This document shows, one piece after another, positions 8,130 to 14,978 of a stretch of 16,126 bases of DNA. The position numbers and the translations under genes were made by a program. Source of the DNA: UBA3206 sp963623875 (GTDB lineage Bacteria; Bacillota_I; Bacilli_A; Acholeplasmatales; Anaeroplasmataceae); contig CAVFNL010000038.1 in NCBI GenBank assembly GCA_963623875.1, forward strand, positions 1 through 16,126, in the 5' to 3' direction. The notes under the pieces were generated by a model, which was not told the DNA's origin, made no database searches, and worked only from the letters and a program-made list of their open reading frames with translations. Positions within the stretch are counted from its first letter, which is position 1. Each line of letters starts with the position of its first letter.

Positions 8130-8951
8130 ATGGAAAACGAAGTATTAACTGAAGAAAAAAAAGAGAAGAAAAAAGTATCCCCAACAGTCATTATAAATAT
8201 TGTTGTAAATGCTATTTTTTATATTTTTATATTTTTACTATTATTATTTTCAATATCTCAAATTAGAGGTTCTAAAGAAGGTAAGGTTAAAAATTTATTT
8301 GGACTTGGTTATGAAGTTGTAGCTTCAAACTCAATGGAACCATATTTTGAGGCAGGAGATCTTTTATGGGTTCATACTAATTTTAAACAAAAAGAAATTA
8401 GAATAGGTACTATAGTAACATTCTATGATACTGTATCCACTAACCCTAATAAAGATTCAAAAGGATTCTTAAATACCCATAGAGTTGTAGACATTGTTTA
8501 TAATTTAGAAGGTAAAGTAGCTTTTTATGTTTTACAAGGAGATATCTATAAGGGAACTAGTGAAGATTATAATATTCTAACAGACGAGGAAAAGCCTATT
8601 GTTCAATATCAATATCAATATACTAATGGTCCTATTCAAATTGTAGGTATCGAAAAGATAAGAGCGGTATATAGCACACATTGGGATAATGCAGGAAACT
8701 TTATTAACTGGTTATCTAATCCTAAAAAAGGATTTGTAATAATAATTATTTGTACAGCAGCGTTTGTACTATTTGAAATGTTTATGGTTATAAAAAATAT
8801 TATGGAAATAAAGACTGCAAACATGCAAAAGGAAAATGAGATTTCAAAAGAAGAAATGAAGAAATCACTTGAAGAAGAAAGAGAAAGAATGAAGAAAGAA
8901 CTTCTAGAAGAGCTTAAGAAGGAACAAGAACAAAATAAAGACAAAGAATAA
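8130..8951 (+). CDS. SipW-type signal peptidase I (Ser/His) with cytosolic coiled-coil tail
   Basis: Membrane signal peptidase expected to cleave the TFAWF-type signals encoded just upstream. A short charged N-terminus precedes membrane segment 1 (about 19-41). The extracellular catalytic domain has NSMEP with nucleophile Ser68, and THRVV with His117 as the general base. This is the Ser-His arrangement of SipW and endoplasmic reticulum-type peptidases, unlike the Ser-Lys of LepB. LQGDI follows. Segment 2 (about 201-222) returns the chain to the cytosol, where about 45 residues of Lys/Glu heptad-like helix finish the protein. That tail is longer than in typical SipW and could dock the downstream ATPase or coiled-coil protein. 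GAGAGGAG ends eight bases before the ATG. First gene of a four-gene unit. Confidence 0.9.
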   Translation: MENEVLTEEKKEKKKVSPTVIINIVVNAIFYIFIFLLLLFSISQIRGSKEGKVKNLFGLGYEVVASNSMEPYFEAGDLLWVHTNFKQKEIRIGTIVTFYDTVSTNPNKDSKGFLNTHRVVDIVYNLEGKVAFYVLQGDIYKGTSEDYNILTDEEKPIVQYQYQYTNGPIQIVGIEKIRAVYSTHWDNAGNFINWLSNPKKGFVIIIICTAAFVLFEMFMVIKNIMEIKTANMQKENEISKEEMKKSLEEERERMKKELLEELKKEQEQNKDKE

Positions 8952-8980
8952 ATTATATTTCTTGAGAGGAGAGATTAGAC

Positions 8981-10543
8981 ATGTCTGAATTTGCTAAATA
9001 TTATTATGAATTTTTAAAGACATTCTTTAAGAATTTTGGAACATTTTTTAAAAACATTGGTCATGCGTTTGCTAAATGGTTTGGAAAAGATATAAAAGGA
9101 TACTTTGAAGATTTTGCGGATGCGTCAATCCACAACAAAGATTGGAATGGACTTGATTGGTTTGCCTACGTTGTAGTGCTATTTATTAATGTTGCGTTTA
9201 TAGTCTTATTAATTACATTAATTGTAATTTTATGTAAGAGATACCATAAATTTAAACATAGAGAAATTGAAAAAGATGAATTAGTAGATCAAATTCAATT
9301 ATTAAATAAAAAAGTAGTAGATCTTGTAGATGAAAAGAATAAGATTCTAGCACTTCGTGTATCCCAAATATCAGGTGGGGATGCGGAAGTTGATCCTGAT
9401 GATTTATTCAATCCACAATTGATTAAAGAAGATAATGAGGAAGAAGAAGATTATTCAGGAAGATTTATCAAACTTATTCAAGTTGATAATTACTATCGTG
9501 CTAATCCTGAATATACAATAATGCGTAGTGAAGATATGCTAGACCTATCAGGACTTTGTGATAGATTTATTGGGTATGCCGCATCACAACTACATCTATA
9601 TTATGCAAAGCCTGTTATAGCTCGTTTTGTTGCAGGTATGGCAACATCTAAACTATTAATTCTTGAAGGTATATCAGGAACAGGTAAAACATCACTTCCT
9701 TATGCAATGGGTAAATTCTTTAATAAACCATCATCTATCATAGGTGTACAACCATCATGGAGAGATAGAGCTGAACTTTTAGGATACTTAAATGAATTTA
9801 CACATAGATTTAATGAAACAGATTTCTTAAAATGCGTATATCAAGCAGGATATAGTGATAAACCTAATTTCATCGTACTAGATGAGATGAACTTAGCCCG
9901 TGTTGAATACTATTTTGCGGAATTCTTATCAGTAATGGAAATGCCAGATCCAAGTCAATGGGTAATTGATATTGTATCAGGTACTGATCCAACTGATCCT
10001 AAATTGTTTATCAATGGTAAATTATTAATTAATCAAAATATATGGTTTGTAGGAACTGCTAATAAAGACGACTCAACATTTACAATTACAGATAAGGTAT
10101 ATGACCGTGCACTACCTATTGTTATTAATAATAAAGCTGAACTTGTAGACGCACCTTATACAGAAAATGTTGAAATGTCATTTGAATACTTAGATGAATT
10201 ATTTAAATCAGCTCAACGTGATATTAGTGTTTCAACAAGAATTATGGAATCATTCATGAAACTTGATGAATTTATTCAAGCAAAATTCAAAATTGCGTTT
10301 GGAAACCGTATCATGAAACAAATTAAACTATTCTGCCCTGTGTATATTGCATGTGGATTTACAGAAATTGAAGCATTAGATTACATGTTATGTAATAAAA
10401 TATTACGTAAGTTTGAATCATTAAACTTATCATTCCTTCGTAATGAATTAGATCAGCTTATTGCGCTTTTAGATAAATTATTTGGAAAGAAAGCTTTTGC
10501 GGTATCTATTGATTACATTAATGATTTGAAGAAAGTAAATTAA
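8981..10543 (+). CDS. Membrane-tethered McrB/MoxR-like AAA+ ATPase
   Basis: AAA+ ATPase of the McrB/dynein-like clade. Order: an aromatic amphipathic N-terminus, one membrane segment (about 61-85), a short coiled coil (about 92-126), an acidic linker, then the ATPase. Walker A is GISGTGKTS (230-238), the conserved VQPSWRDR block follows at about 256, Walker B is FIVLDEMN (297-304) continuing as LARVEYYFAEF, and sensor 1 is GTANKDDST (358-366), with a possible arginine finger at R376. McrB itself has an N-terminal DNA-recognition domain. Here a transmembrane helix takes that place, so DNA targeting is unlikely and remodelling of membrane or exported components is more plausible (inference). 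Its ribosome binding site, GAGAGGAGA, repeats that of the preceding gene. The next gene, a DUF2357-like protein, is the usual kind of partner for this ATPase group. Confidence 0.85.
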   Translation: MSEFAKYYYEFLKTFFKNFGTFFKNIGHAFAKWFGKDIKGYFEDFADASIHNKDWNGLDWFAYVVVLFINVAFIVLLITLIVILCKRYHKFKHREIEKDELVDQIQLLNKKVVDLVDEKNKILALRVSQISGGDAEVDPDDLFNPQLIKEDNEEEEDYSGRFIKLIQVDNYYRANPEYTIMRSEDMLDLSGLCDRFIGYAASQLHLYYAKPVIARFVAGMATSKLLILEGISGTGKTSLPYAMGKFFNKPSSIIGVQPSWRDRAELLGYLNEFTHRFNETDFLKCVYQAGYSDKPNFIVLDEMNLARVEYYFAEFLSVMEMPDPSQWVIDIVSGTDPTDPKLFINGKLLINQNIWFVGTANKDDSTFTITDKVYDRALPIVINNKAELVDAPYTENVEMSFEYLDELFKSAQRDISVSTRIMESFMKLDEFIQAKFKIAFGNRIMKQIKLFCPVYIACGFTEIEALDYMLCNKILRKFESLNLSFLRNELDQLIALLDKLFGKKAFAVSIDYINDLKKVN

Positions 10544-10564
10544 TTATAGAAAGAGGTGTTTTTT

Positions 10565-13129
10565 ATGGAAGATGAAATAAACACTTCTTTAGGTGAAACG
10601 ATTATTGATGAAGAAGCGCTTGAAGCTGAATCAATCAATGAATTCTTTCGCATAATAGAAGAAACCTTAGGCGATTCTTTAACAAGATCTAGTATGGGAG
10701 AATCTATTTTAAAACAAATAGAAGGTGGAAAGAAGACAGTTTACTCTAAAACAATAAGAGAAACTAAAATTTTTGAAAAATCTTTCTTACCTATACTTCT
10801 AGAATGTTTTAAAAGTCTTTCTAAAATATTAAAGGATCCAAAAAAGGCTATACGTTATGAGGAACAAGTAGTTCCTATGGAGAAAGTTAAGAAGGTAAAT
10901 AGCCTTACTGTTCGCCACTTAGCTTCACACACCCAATATATTAAAACAGTAGATGAAGAAGGTTCAGTAATACCATCTAAATTACTTACTGAATTTTCGG
11001 AAGATGAACTTGGAATTTATGAAAATAGATTTATTAAAACTTTAATAAATCGTATTTGTAAATTCCTATCACTACGTCTTCAAATAATGAAGAAAAACTT
11101 AGATTCCTATGAAACTAAATCAACAGTTGTGACAAATGATTTTAAACTTAAAGATAAAACAAAAGTTAAAGTTGAATTATCTGTTAAAATGGAATCTGAA
11201 CAAGATAGCGAAGTAAAACAAGCTCGTGATACATATGAAAAAACAAAAGACATTCACGAGAAATATAAAACACTTCGTTCATCTCAACTTATGCAAGCAT
11301 TAAAGAATTACAAAGAGGTTACACCTCCAATTCTTAAAACAAATATTATTACTAAAAACCCTGAATTTAAAATATGTTATAATACATGGATTTTCTTAGA
11401 TAGATACAATCAATTAGCGTTTGATGTTAATGTTCGTGAGAAAAAGAATAAATATAGTGAAGAAGAAGCACGCATTGTCGATAAAATATTTGCACAATCT
11501 GTAGGTACTATCCTATATTTTAATGGTGGTAAAGATTTAGATGAATCTAATTTATTTAAATCACATACTCTTCGTAATGCTCGTGAACTTAGTAAGATGG
11601 ATGATGAATATAAATTCAAACCAGATTCTCAAAAACTTGAGAAATTTGAGATGAGTGAATATTTCTTAAATAAAACTCAAGAATTCTATCAACAATCTCT
11701 TGAAGATAAAGTAAACGCGGGAATGGAGAAGAAATATAGTCTAGAACTTGTGTTTAGAGAAATGCAAGAAGTCTTAAATTCTATTTATCCACCACTTTTT
11801 GAAATACCTCAAGAAGATGAATTTGAAGATGTACCTCTTCCAATTAAACTTGAGCGTGCAAAAAAGAAAGCTGACGTATTAGATACTATTACAAGACTTA
11901 AGGAAACTGATTATAATAAAACTAAAAAAGAATATGAAGATACCCTTAAGGAAATTCAAGTAACAGAAGAAAAAATTAGACAACAAGAAGCTCGTGAACT
12001 TCGTCTTAAAAAACTTGCGGAAGAAAAAGCAGCCCGTGCTAAGAAACGTGCAGAAGAGCGAGAGGAAGCTCGTCGTGTTAAGGAAGAATTAGAAGAAAAA
12101 GCACGTCAAGAGCGTGAAAAACTTAAAGCCGAACGTGATGAAGCAAAACAAAAAGAAAAAGAACAAGTCCTTGCGGCAAAAGCTAAACTTCAAGAGAGAC
12201 GTGCTCGTATTCTTGAAGAAGCACAAAAACTAAAAGAAGAACGTAAGAAAGCTCGTGAAGCTAAAGAGCGTGAGCGTGATGAAGCCGCAAGAAAAGCTAA
12301 AGAAGAAGCACAAAAACTTGAAGAACAAGAAAAAGCGCTAGAAGCTGAAAAAGCACAACTTGATGCAAAAGAAATTCTTAGACGTCGTAGAGAGATTATT
12401 AAAGCTAAAGCTTCAGCTCAAAGAGCTAAAGAAGAAGCAGAGAAAGCTCTTGAAGATGCAGAAGATAATGAACTTGATGATTTAGATATGAATCAAGAAG
12501 TTCAAGAAATTGATCAAGAATTAGATAAACTTCTTTCTGATTTTGATACGAATAATAAAGATGATAATGAAGAAGATGAAGAATCATTATCACCAAAACA
12601 ACTTCTTCATAGAAGAAGAGAAGCTATAAGGCAAAAAGCTTTAGCTGATAGAGAGACTAGTGTAGTCATTGAAGATGATGAGGTTGAGACAAAACCAGAT
12701 AATAGAGCACTATTTGCTCAAAGAAGAAAAGAAAGAGAAGAAAAAGAATCGTTAATCGGTTCTACTCCTATTAAAGTATCTGATGAAGAAGTAGAAGAGA
12801 GACCTAGTGAAGATAGTATGGAAGAAGTAAGTATTGCGGATCGTAATCGTGAAATCATTAAGCGCCGTCAAGAATATATGAAGCGTAGGATGGCACAACA
12901 ATCTAGTGATAATCAAGAAAAACCTTCACAAGAGCCAGAAAAAGATCCACGTGAACTTCTACGCCAAAGAAGAGAAGCTATGAGAGCTCGTGCACTTGCG
13001 AATAGAAATGTTGTTGAAGATAACAACAATAATGATTCTAAGCAAGATCCACGTGAATTACTTCGTCAAAGAAGAGAAGCAATTCGTGCAAAAGCATTAG
13101 CAGCTAAAAATCAAGATGATGAAGAATAA
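10565..13129 (+). CDS. DUF2357-like protein with a long charged coiled coil and repeated RRE motifs
   Basis: Partner protein of the AAA+ ATPase, 854 residues, no enzyme activity recognised. The N-terminal ~400 residues resemble DUF2357: a HTQYIK stretch, then ELGIYENRFIK, where ENRF (153-156) matches the family's conserved ENRF element. Unlike McrC-like or DUF2357 nucleases, I see no PD-(D/E)XK signature such as a D...DAKY element. Instead, residues about 438-640 are a continuous Lys/Glu/Arg/Ala coiled coil with no membrane segment. The C-terminus has acidic linkers carrying repeats of the pattern DPRELLRQRREA[IM]RAxALA. I infer a cytosolic scaffold driven by or attached to the ATPase. The ATG at 10565 is preceded by AGAGGTG. 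The GTG at 10556 lies inside that binding site and is rejected. The last 14 bases overlap the next gene. Confidence 0.75.
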   Translation: MEDEINTSLGETIIDEEALEAESINEFFRIIEETLGDSLTRSSMGESILKQIEGGKKTVYSKTIRETKIFEKSFLPILLECFKSLSKILKDPKKAIRYEEQVVPMEKVKKVNSLTVRHLASHTQYIKTVDEEGSVIPSKLLTEFSEDELGIYENRFIKTLINRICKFLSLRLQIMKKNLDSYETKSTVVTNDFKLKDKTKVKVELSVKMESEQDSEVKQARDTYEKTKDIHEKYKTLRSSQLMQALKNYKEVTPPILKTNIITKNPEFKICYNTWIFLDRYNQLAFDVNVREKKNKYSEEEARIVDKIFAQSVGTILYFNGGKDLDESNLFKSHTLRNARELSKMDDEYKFKPDSQKLEKFEMSEYFLNKTQEFYQQSLEDKVNAGMEKKYSLELVFREMQEVLNSIYPPLFEIPQEDEFEDVPLPIKLERAKKKADVLDTITRLKETDYNKTKKEYEDTLKEIQVTEEKIRQQEARELRLKKLAEEKAARAKKRAEEREEARRVKEELEEKARQEREKLKAERDEAKQKEKEQVLAAKAKLQERRARILEEAQKLKEERKKAREAKERERDEAARKAKEEAQKLEEQEKALEAEKAQLDAKEILRRRREIIKAKASAQRAKEEAEKALEDAEDNELDDLDMNQEVQEIDQELDKLLSDFDTNNKDDNEEDEESLSPKQLLHRRREAIRQKALADRETSVVIEDDEVETKPDNRALFAQRRKEREEKESLIGSTPIKVSDEEVEERPSEDSMEEVSIADRNREIIKRRQEYMKRRMAQQSSDNQEKPSQEPEKDPRELLRQRREAMRARALANRNVVEDNNNNDSKQDPRELLRQRREAIRAKALAAKNQDDEE
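12362..13111 (+). repeat. Degenerate protein repeat, consensus DPxELLxxRREAIRxKALA
   Basis: Four clear units encode the pattern, at 12362-12421 (AKEILRRRREIIKAKASAQ), 12590-12649 (SPKQLLHRRREAIRQKALAD), 12944-13009 and 13046-13111 (both DPRELLRQRREA[IM]RA). A weaker unit lies near 12698 (DNRALFAQRRKEREEK). Units are spaced by acidic linkers. The last two units are nearly identical in protein but differ at many wobble bases, so they are not a fresh duplication. Confidence 0.7.
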
Positions 13130-13751
13130 AATAAAAAAAACAACAAAAATAATAGCGGGTATTATAACCGCTATTATTACATCTATAGTACTTTATATGC
13201 TTATATGTAATGTTATAGCCGTTAGAAGGGAAAAACCAGTTTCTTATTTTGGTTATTCATATTCTTATGTACCAACTGCTAGTATGGAACCTACAATAAA
13301 GGCTGGAGATTCAATAATATTTCAAAAAACATCATATGAAAAACTTAAGGTTGGAGATATTATTGTTTATAAATCCAAAGCAGGAGATACTAAAGGACTA
13401 TATATTGTACATAGAATAGTAGAAGAAAGAGAAGATGGCTTTATTCTAAAAGGCGATAATAACCAAGAAGTTGATAGTGAATTAGTAACAAAAGATATGG
13501 TTATTGGTAAATATAAGAAGACATTTAATTTTTTAAATATCGGTAAAATCGCCACAAAGAAGAATGTCATATATTTAATACTTACAATATTCTTTGTAAT
13601 AATAATTCTTAGTGAATCAGTCAATATATATTTATCTAGGCAAAAGAAGAATCTTAAAGATATTAAGAAGAAAAATGATTTATTAAAGGATGAAGTGTTA
13701 AAAGAAATGAAAGAAGAAATTCTAAAAGAAATAAATAAGAAGGATGAGTAA
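13116..13751 (+). CDS. Second SipW-type signal peptidase I (Ser/His) with coiled-coil tail
   Basis: A second membrane signal peptidase closing the operon. A basic N-terminus and membrane segment (about 11-33) lead to the catalytic domain with TASMEPT (Ser56), KVGDIIVYK and IVHRIV (His99), then KGDNN. A second segment (about 151-171) precedes a 40-residue Lys/Glu helix in the cytosol containing LKDEVLKEMKEEILKEI. The Ser-His pair makes it SipW-type like the first gene of the operon, but the two share little beyond the catalytic blocks, so they are not a recent duplication. It begins inside the DUF2357-like gene with a 14-base overlap and no good binding site (ATG at 13116 or 13119), so translation is probably coupled. 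Two SipW-type peptidases in one operon suggest different substrates or paired action. Confidence 0.9.
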   Translation: MMKNKIKKTTKIIAGIITAIITSIVLYMLICNVIAVRREKPVSYFGYSYSYVPTASMEPTIKAGDSIIFQKTSYEKLKVGDIIVYKSKAGDTKGLYIVHRIVEEREDGFILKGDNNQEVDSELVTKDMVIGKYKKTFNFLNIGKIATKKNVIYLILTIFFVIIILSESVNIYLSRQKKNLKDIKKKNDLLKDEVLKEMKEEILKEINKKDE

Positions 13752-13765
13752 TCCTTCTTGTTTTT
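13737..13765 (+). terminator. Intrinsic terminator overlapping the end of the second signal peptidase gene
   Basis: AAGAAGGAT (13737-13745) and ATCCTTCTT (13751-13759) form a perfect nine-pair stem with a five-base loop, followed by GTTTTT. The left arm encodes the last Lys/Asp residues, and the stop codon lies across the loop and right arm. Confidence 0.9.
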
Positions 13766-13801
13766 CATAGGATACATATCATTCTAAATTAAAAAAATAT
13801 G

Positions 13802-13830
13802 TTGACATAAGAAAAATATTATAATATAAT
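13802..13830 (+). promoter_or_regulatory. Perfect-consensus sigma-A promoter of rplM-rpsI
   Basis: TTGACA (13802-13807), a 17-base spacer and TATAAT (13825-13830). A second TATAAT at 13820-13825 is too close to the -35 (12 bases). The predicted start near 13837 gives a leader of about 60 bases. Confidence 0.88.
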
Positions 13831-13861
13831 TTATGCGGTACATTTTTTATCCACAAAAAGC

Positions 13862-13887
13862 CCTTAATATTATAAAATTTAAGGAGG
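13862..13887 (+). promoter_or_regulatory. rplM leader hairpin covering part of the Shine-Dalgarno
   Basis: CCTTAA (13862-13867) pairs with TTAAGG (13879-13884), 11-base loop. The right arm contains the start of the AAGGAGG site (13881-13887) for rplM, so the hairpin would hide part of it. Bacillota rplM genes often have an autoregulatory L13 leader RNA. I cannot confirm that this short leader matches that motif, and the A-T stem is weak. Confidence 0.4.
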
Positions 13888-13897
13888 AAAATATTTT

Positions 13898-14332
13898 ATG
13901 AATACTTATATGGCAAACAATCAAACTGTACAAAAGAATTGGTATGTAGTAGACGCTACAGACAAAACTCTAGGAAGACTTGCAACTGTAGTTGCTTCTC
14001 TATTAAGAGGAAAGGGAAAACCTACTTATACTCCACATGTTAACTGCGGAGATTATGTTATCGTTATCAACGCTGACAAAATTAAATTAACAGGAAACAA
14101 GTGGCAAGATAAATTATATCGTCATCACTCAGCTTACAACGGAGGATTAACTACTCTTACTGCTACTGAATTAATGACTAAGTTCCCTACAAGAATGGTT
14201 GAGAATGCAGTCTATGGAATGCTTCCTCACACTAAACTTGGTGATACAATGAGAAAACAACTTTATGTTTATGCTGGTGCTGAACATCCACATGCTGCTC
14301 AAAAACCAGTTGAATATAAGGTAGAAGCTTAA
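13898..14332 (+). CDS. rplM: 50S ribosomal protein L13
   Basis: Large-subunit ribosomal protein L13, an early-assembling protein that binds 23S rRNA. The 144 residues match the usual length. The family's hallmark blocks are present: NWYVVDATDKTLGRLA, then LRGKGKPTYTPHVNCGDYV, KLTGNKWQDKLYRHHS, and VYGMLPHTKLGDTMRKQLYVYAG with an EHPHAAQKP end. AAGGAGG at 13881-13887 supports the ATG at 13898; the ATG at 13910 would cut off non-conserved residues only. It starts the standard rplM-rpsI operon, 16 bases ahead of rpsI. Codon use is more C-rich (for example AAC and ATC) than in the flanking surface genes, as expected for high expression. Confidence 0.98.
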   Translation: MNTYMANNQTVQKNWYVVDATDKTLGRLATVVASLLRGKGKPTYTPHVNCGDYVIVINADKIKLTGNKWQDKLYRHHSAYNGGLTTLTATELMTKFPTRMVENAVYGMLPHTKLGDTMRKQLYVYAGAEHPHAAQKPVEYKVEA

Positions 14333-14348
14333 TAGGAGGTAGCGAAAA

Positions 14349-14753
14349 ATGGCAAAGAAGAATACAAAAGTTCAATATTTCGGAACAGGACGTCGTAAGA
14401 CTTCTGTTGCTAGAGTTGTTTTACAAGCAGGAGAAGGAAAAATCGTAGTTAATGGTAGACCATTTGAAGAATACATTACTAATGGTTTAGCTCGTCTTGA
14501 TGCACTTCAACCACTTGAATTAACTGAAAACACAAATAATTTTGATGTTTATGTTAACGTATTTGGTGGAGGATTAACAGGACAAGCCGGAGCTATCCGT
14601 TTAGGAATCGCTCGTGCATTACTAGAGGTTAATCCTGAATATCGTGCTACATTAAAACCAGCTGGTCTTGTATCACGTGATTCACGTTCTAAAGAACGTA
14701 AAAAATACGGTCTTAAGAAAGCTCGTCGTGCTCCACAATTCTCTAAGAGATAA
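14349..14753 (+). CDS. rpsI: 30S ribosomal protein S9
   Basis: Small-subunit ribosomal protein S9, whose C-terminal tail reaches the P-site tRNA. At 134 residues it is close to the usual ~130. It shows YFGTGRRKTSVARV, the GLTGQAGAIRLGIARAL block, and the basic tail SRSKERKKYGLKKARRAPQFSKR-type ending with the invariant final Lys-Arg. AGGAGGT at 14334-14340 precedes the ATG at 14349 by eight bases. Cotranscribed with rplM and followed by a strong terminator. Confidence 0.98.
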   Translation: MAKKNTKVQYFGTGRRKTSVARVVLQAGEGKIVVNGRPFEEYITNGLARLDALQPLELTENTNNFDVYVNVFGGGLTGQAGAIRLGIARALLEVNPEYRATLKPAGLVSRDSRSKERKKYGLKKARRAPQFSKR

Positions 14754-14795
14754 TTATTGTTTGATTTATACCAAAGTTCATTTAAAATGGATAAT

Positions 14796-14826
14796 AAAAA
14801 CAGGGAAATCCACATCCCTGTTTTTT
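14796..14826 (+). terminator. Intrinsic terminator of rplM-rpsI
   Basis: AAAAACAGGGA (14796-14806) and TCCCTGTTTTT (14815-14825) form an 11-pair stem with an eight-base loop, and the T run continues to 14826. The A-rich left side could also let it work on the minus strand. Confidence 0.92.
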
Positions 14827-14849
14827 AATTGATTGAAGAAAAAATTGGC

Positions 14850-14880
14850 TCTCTAAAATCTACGCTGTAGGGCCTAGAGA
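14850..14880. other. Nested inverted repeats at the left end of the insertion sequence
   Basis: TCTCTA (14850-14855) pairs with TAGAGA (14875-14880), and inside it CTAC (14860-14863) pairs with GTAG (14867-14870) around GCT, separated by a symmetric AAAT/GGCC internal loop. It may be a subterminal feature of the element or an RNA hairpin. No function is shown. Confidence 0.35.
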
Positions 14881-14915
14881 CTTAGCTATAAAATCATTGC
14901 TGTATTATAAAAAAT

Positions 14916-14947
14916 AATGAGATACCCAAGAAAACAGATATCTCATT
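14916..14947 (-). terminator. Hairpin downstream of the transposase remnant, probable minus-strand terminator
   Basis: AATGAGATA (14916-14924) and TATCTCATT (14939-14947) form nine pairs with a 14-base loop. On the minus strand it is followed by a T-rich run (complement of 14902-14914) and lies about 30 bases past the transposase stop at 14979, so it fits as the element's own terminator. On the + strand a shorter T run follows too. Confidence 0.55.
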
Positions 14948-14978
14948 TTCATAAGACAAATTAATATGTTTTGATTAT

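Noticed and set aside
8636..8944. Minus-strand open frames opposite the coiled-coil tails, for example at 8636-8944 and 13367-13777
   Set aside because: They are Ser/Phe-rich mirror images of Lys/Glu-rich coding DNA, with no ribosome binding site or promoter.
10556..10564. GTG at 10556 as the start of the DUF2357-like gene
   Set aside because: The GTG is part of the AGAGGTG binding site for the ATG at 10565.
8981..13129. A McrBC-type restriction or other anti-phage defence system
   Set aside because: The ATPase lacks a DNA-recognition domain and has a membrane helix. I see no nuclease residues in the partner, no methylase nearby, and the flanking genes are signal peptidases.
13820..13825. 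First TATAAT upstream of rplM as the -10
   Set aside because: It is only 12 bases from TTGACA. The overlapping TATAAT at 13825-13830 gives the correct 17-base spacing.
259..14753. Use of UGA as tryptophan (Mycoplasma code)
   Set aside because: Trp is encoded by UGG at the conserved WLxGxDxDC sites, no intact gene needs UGA readthrough, and all genes give full-length proteins with the standard code.
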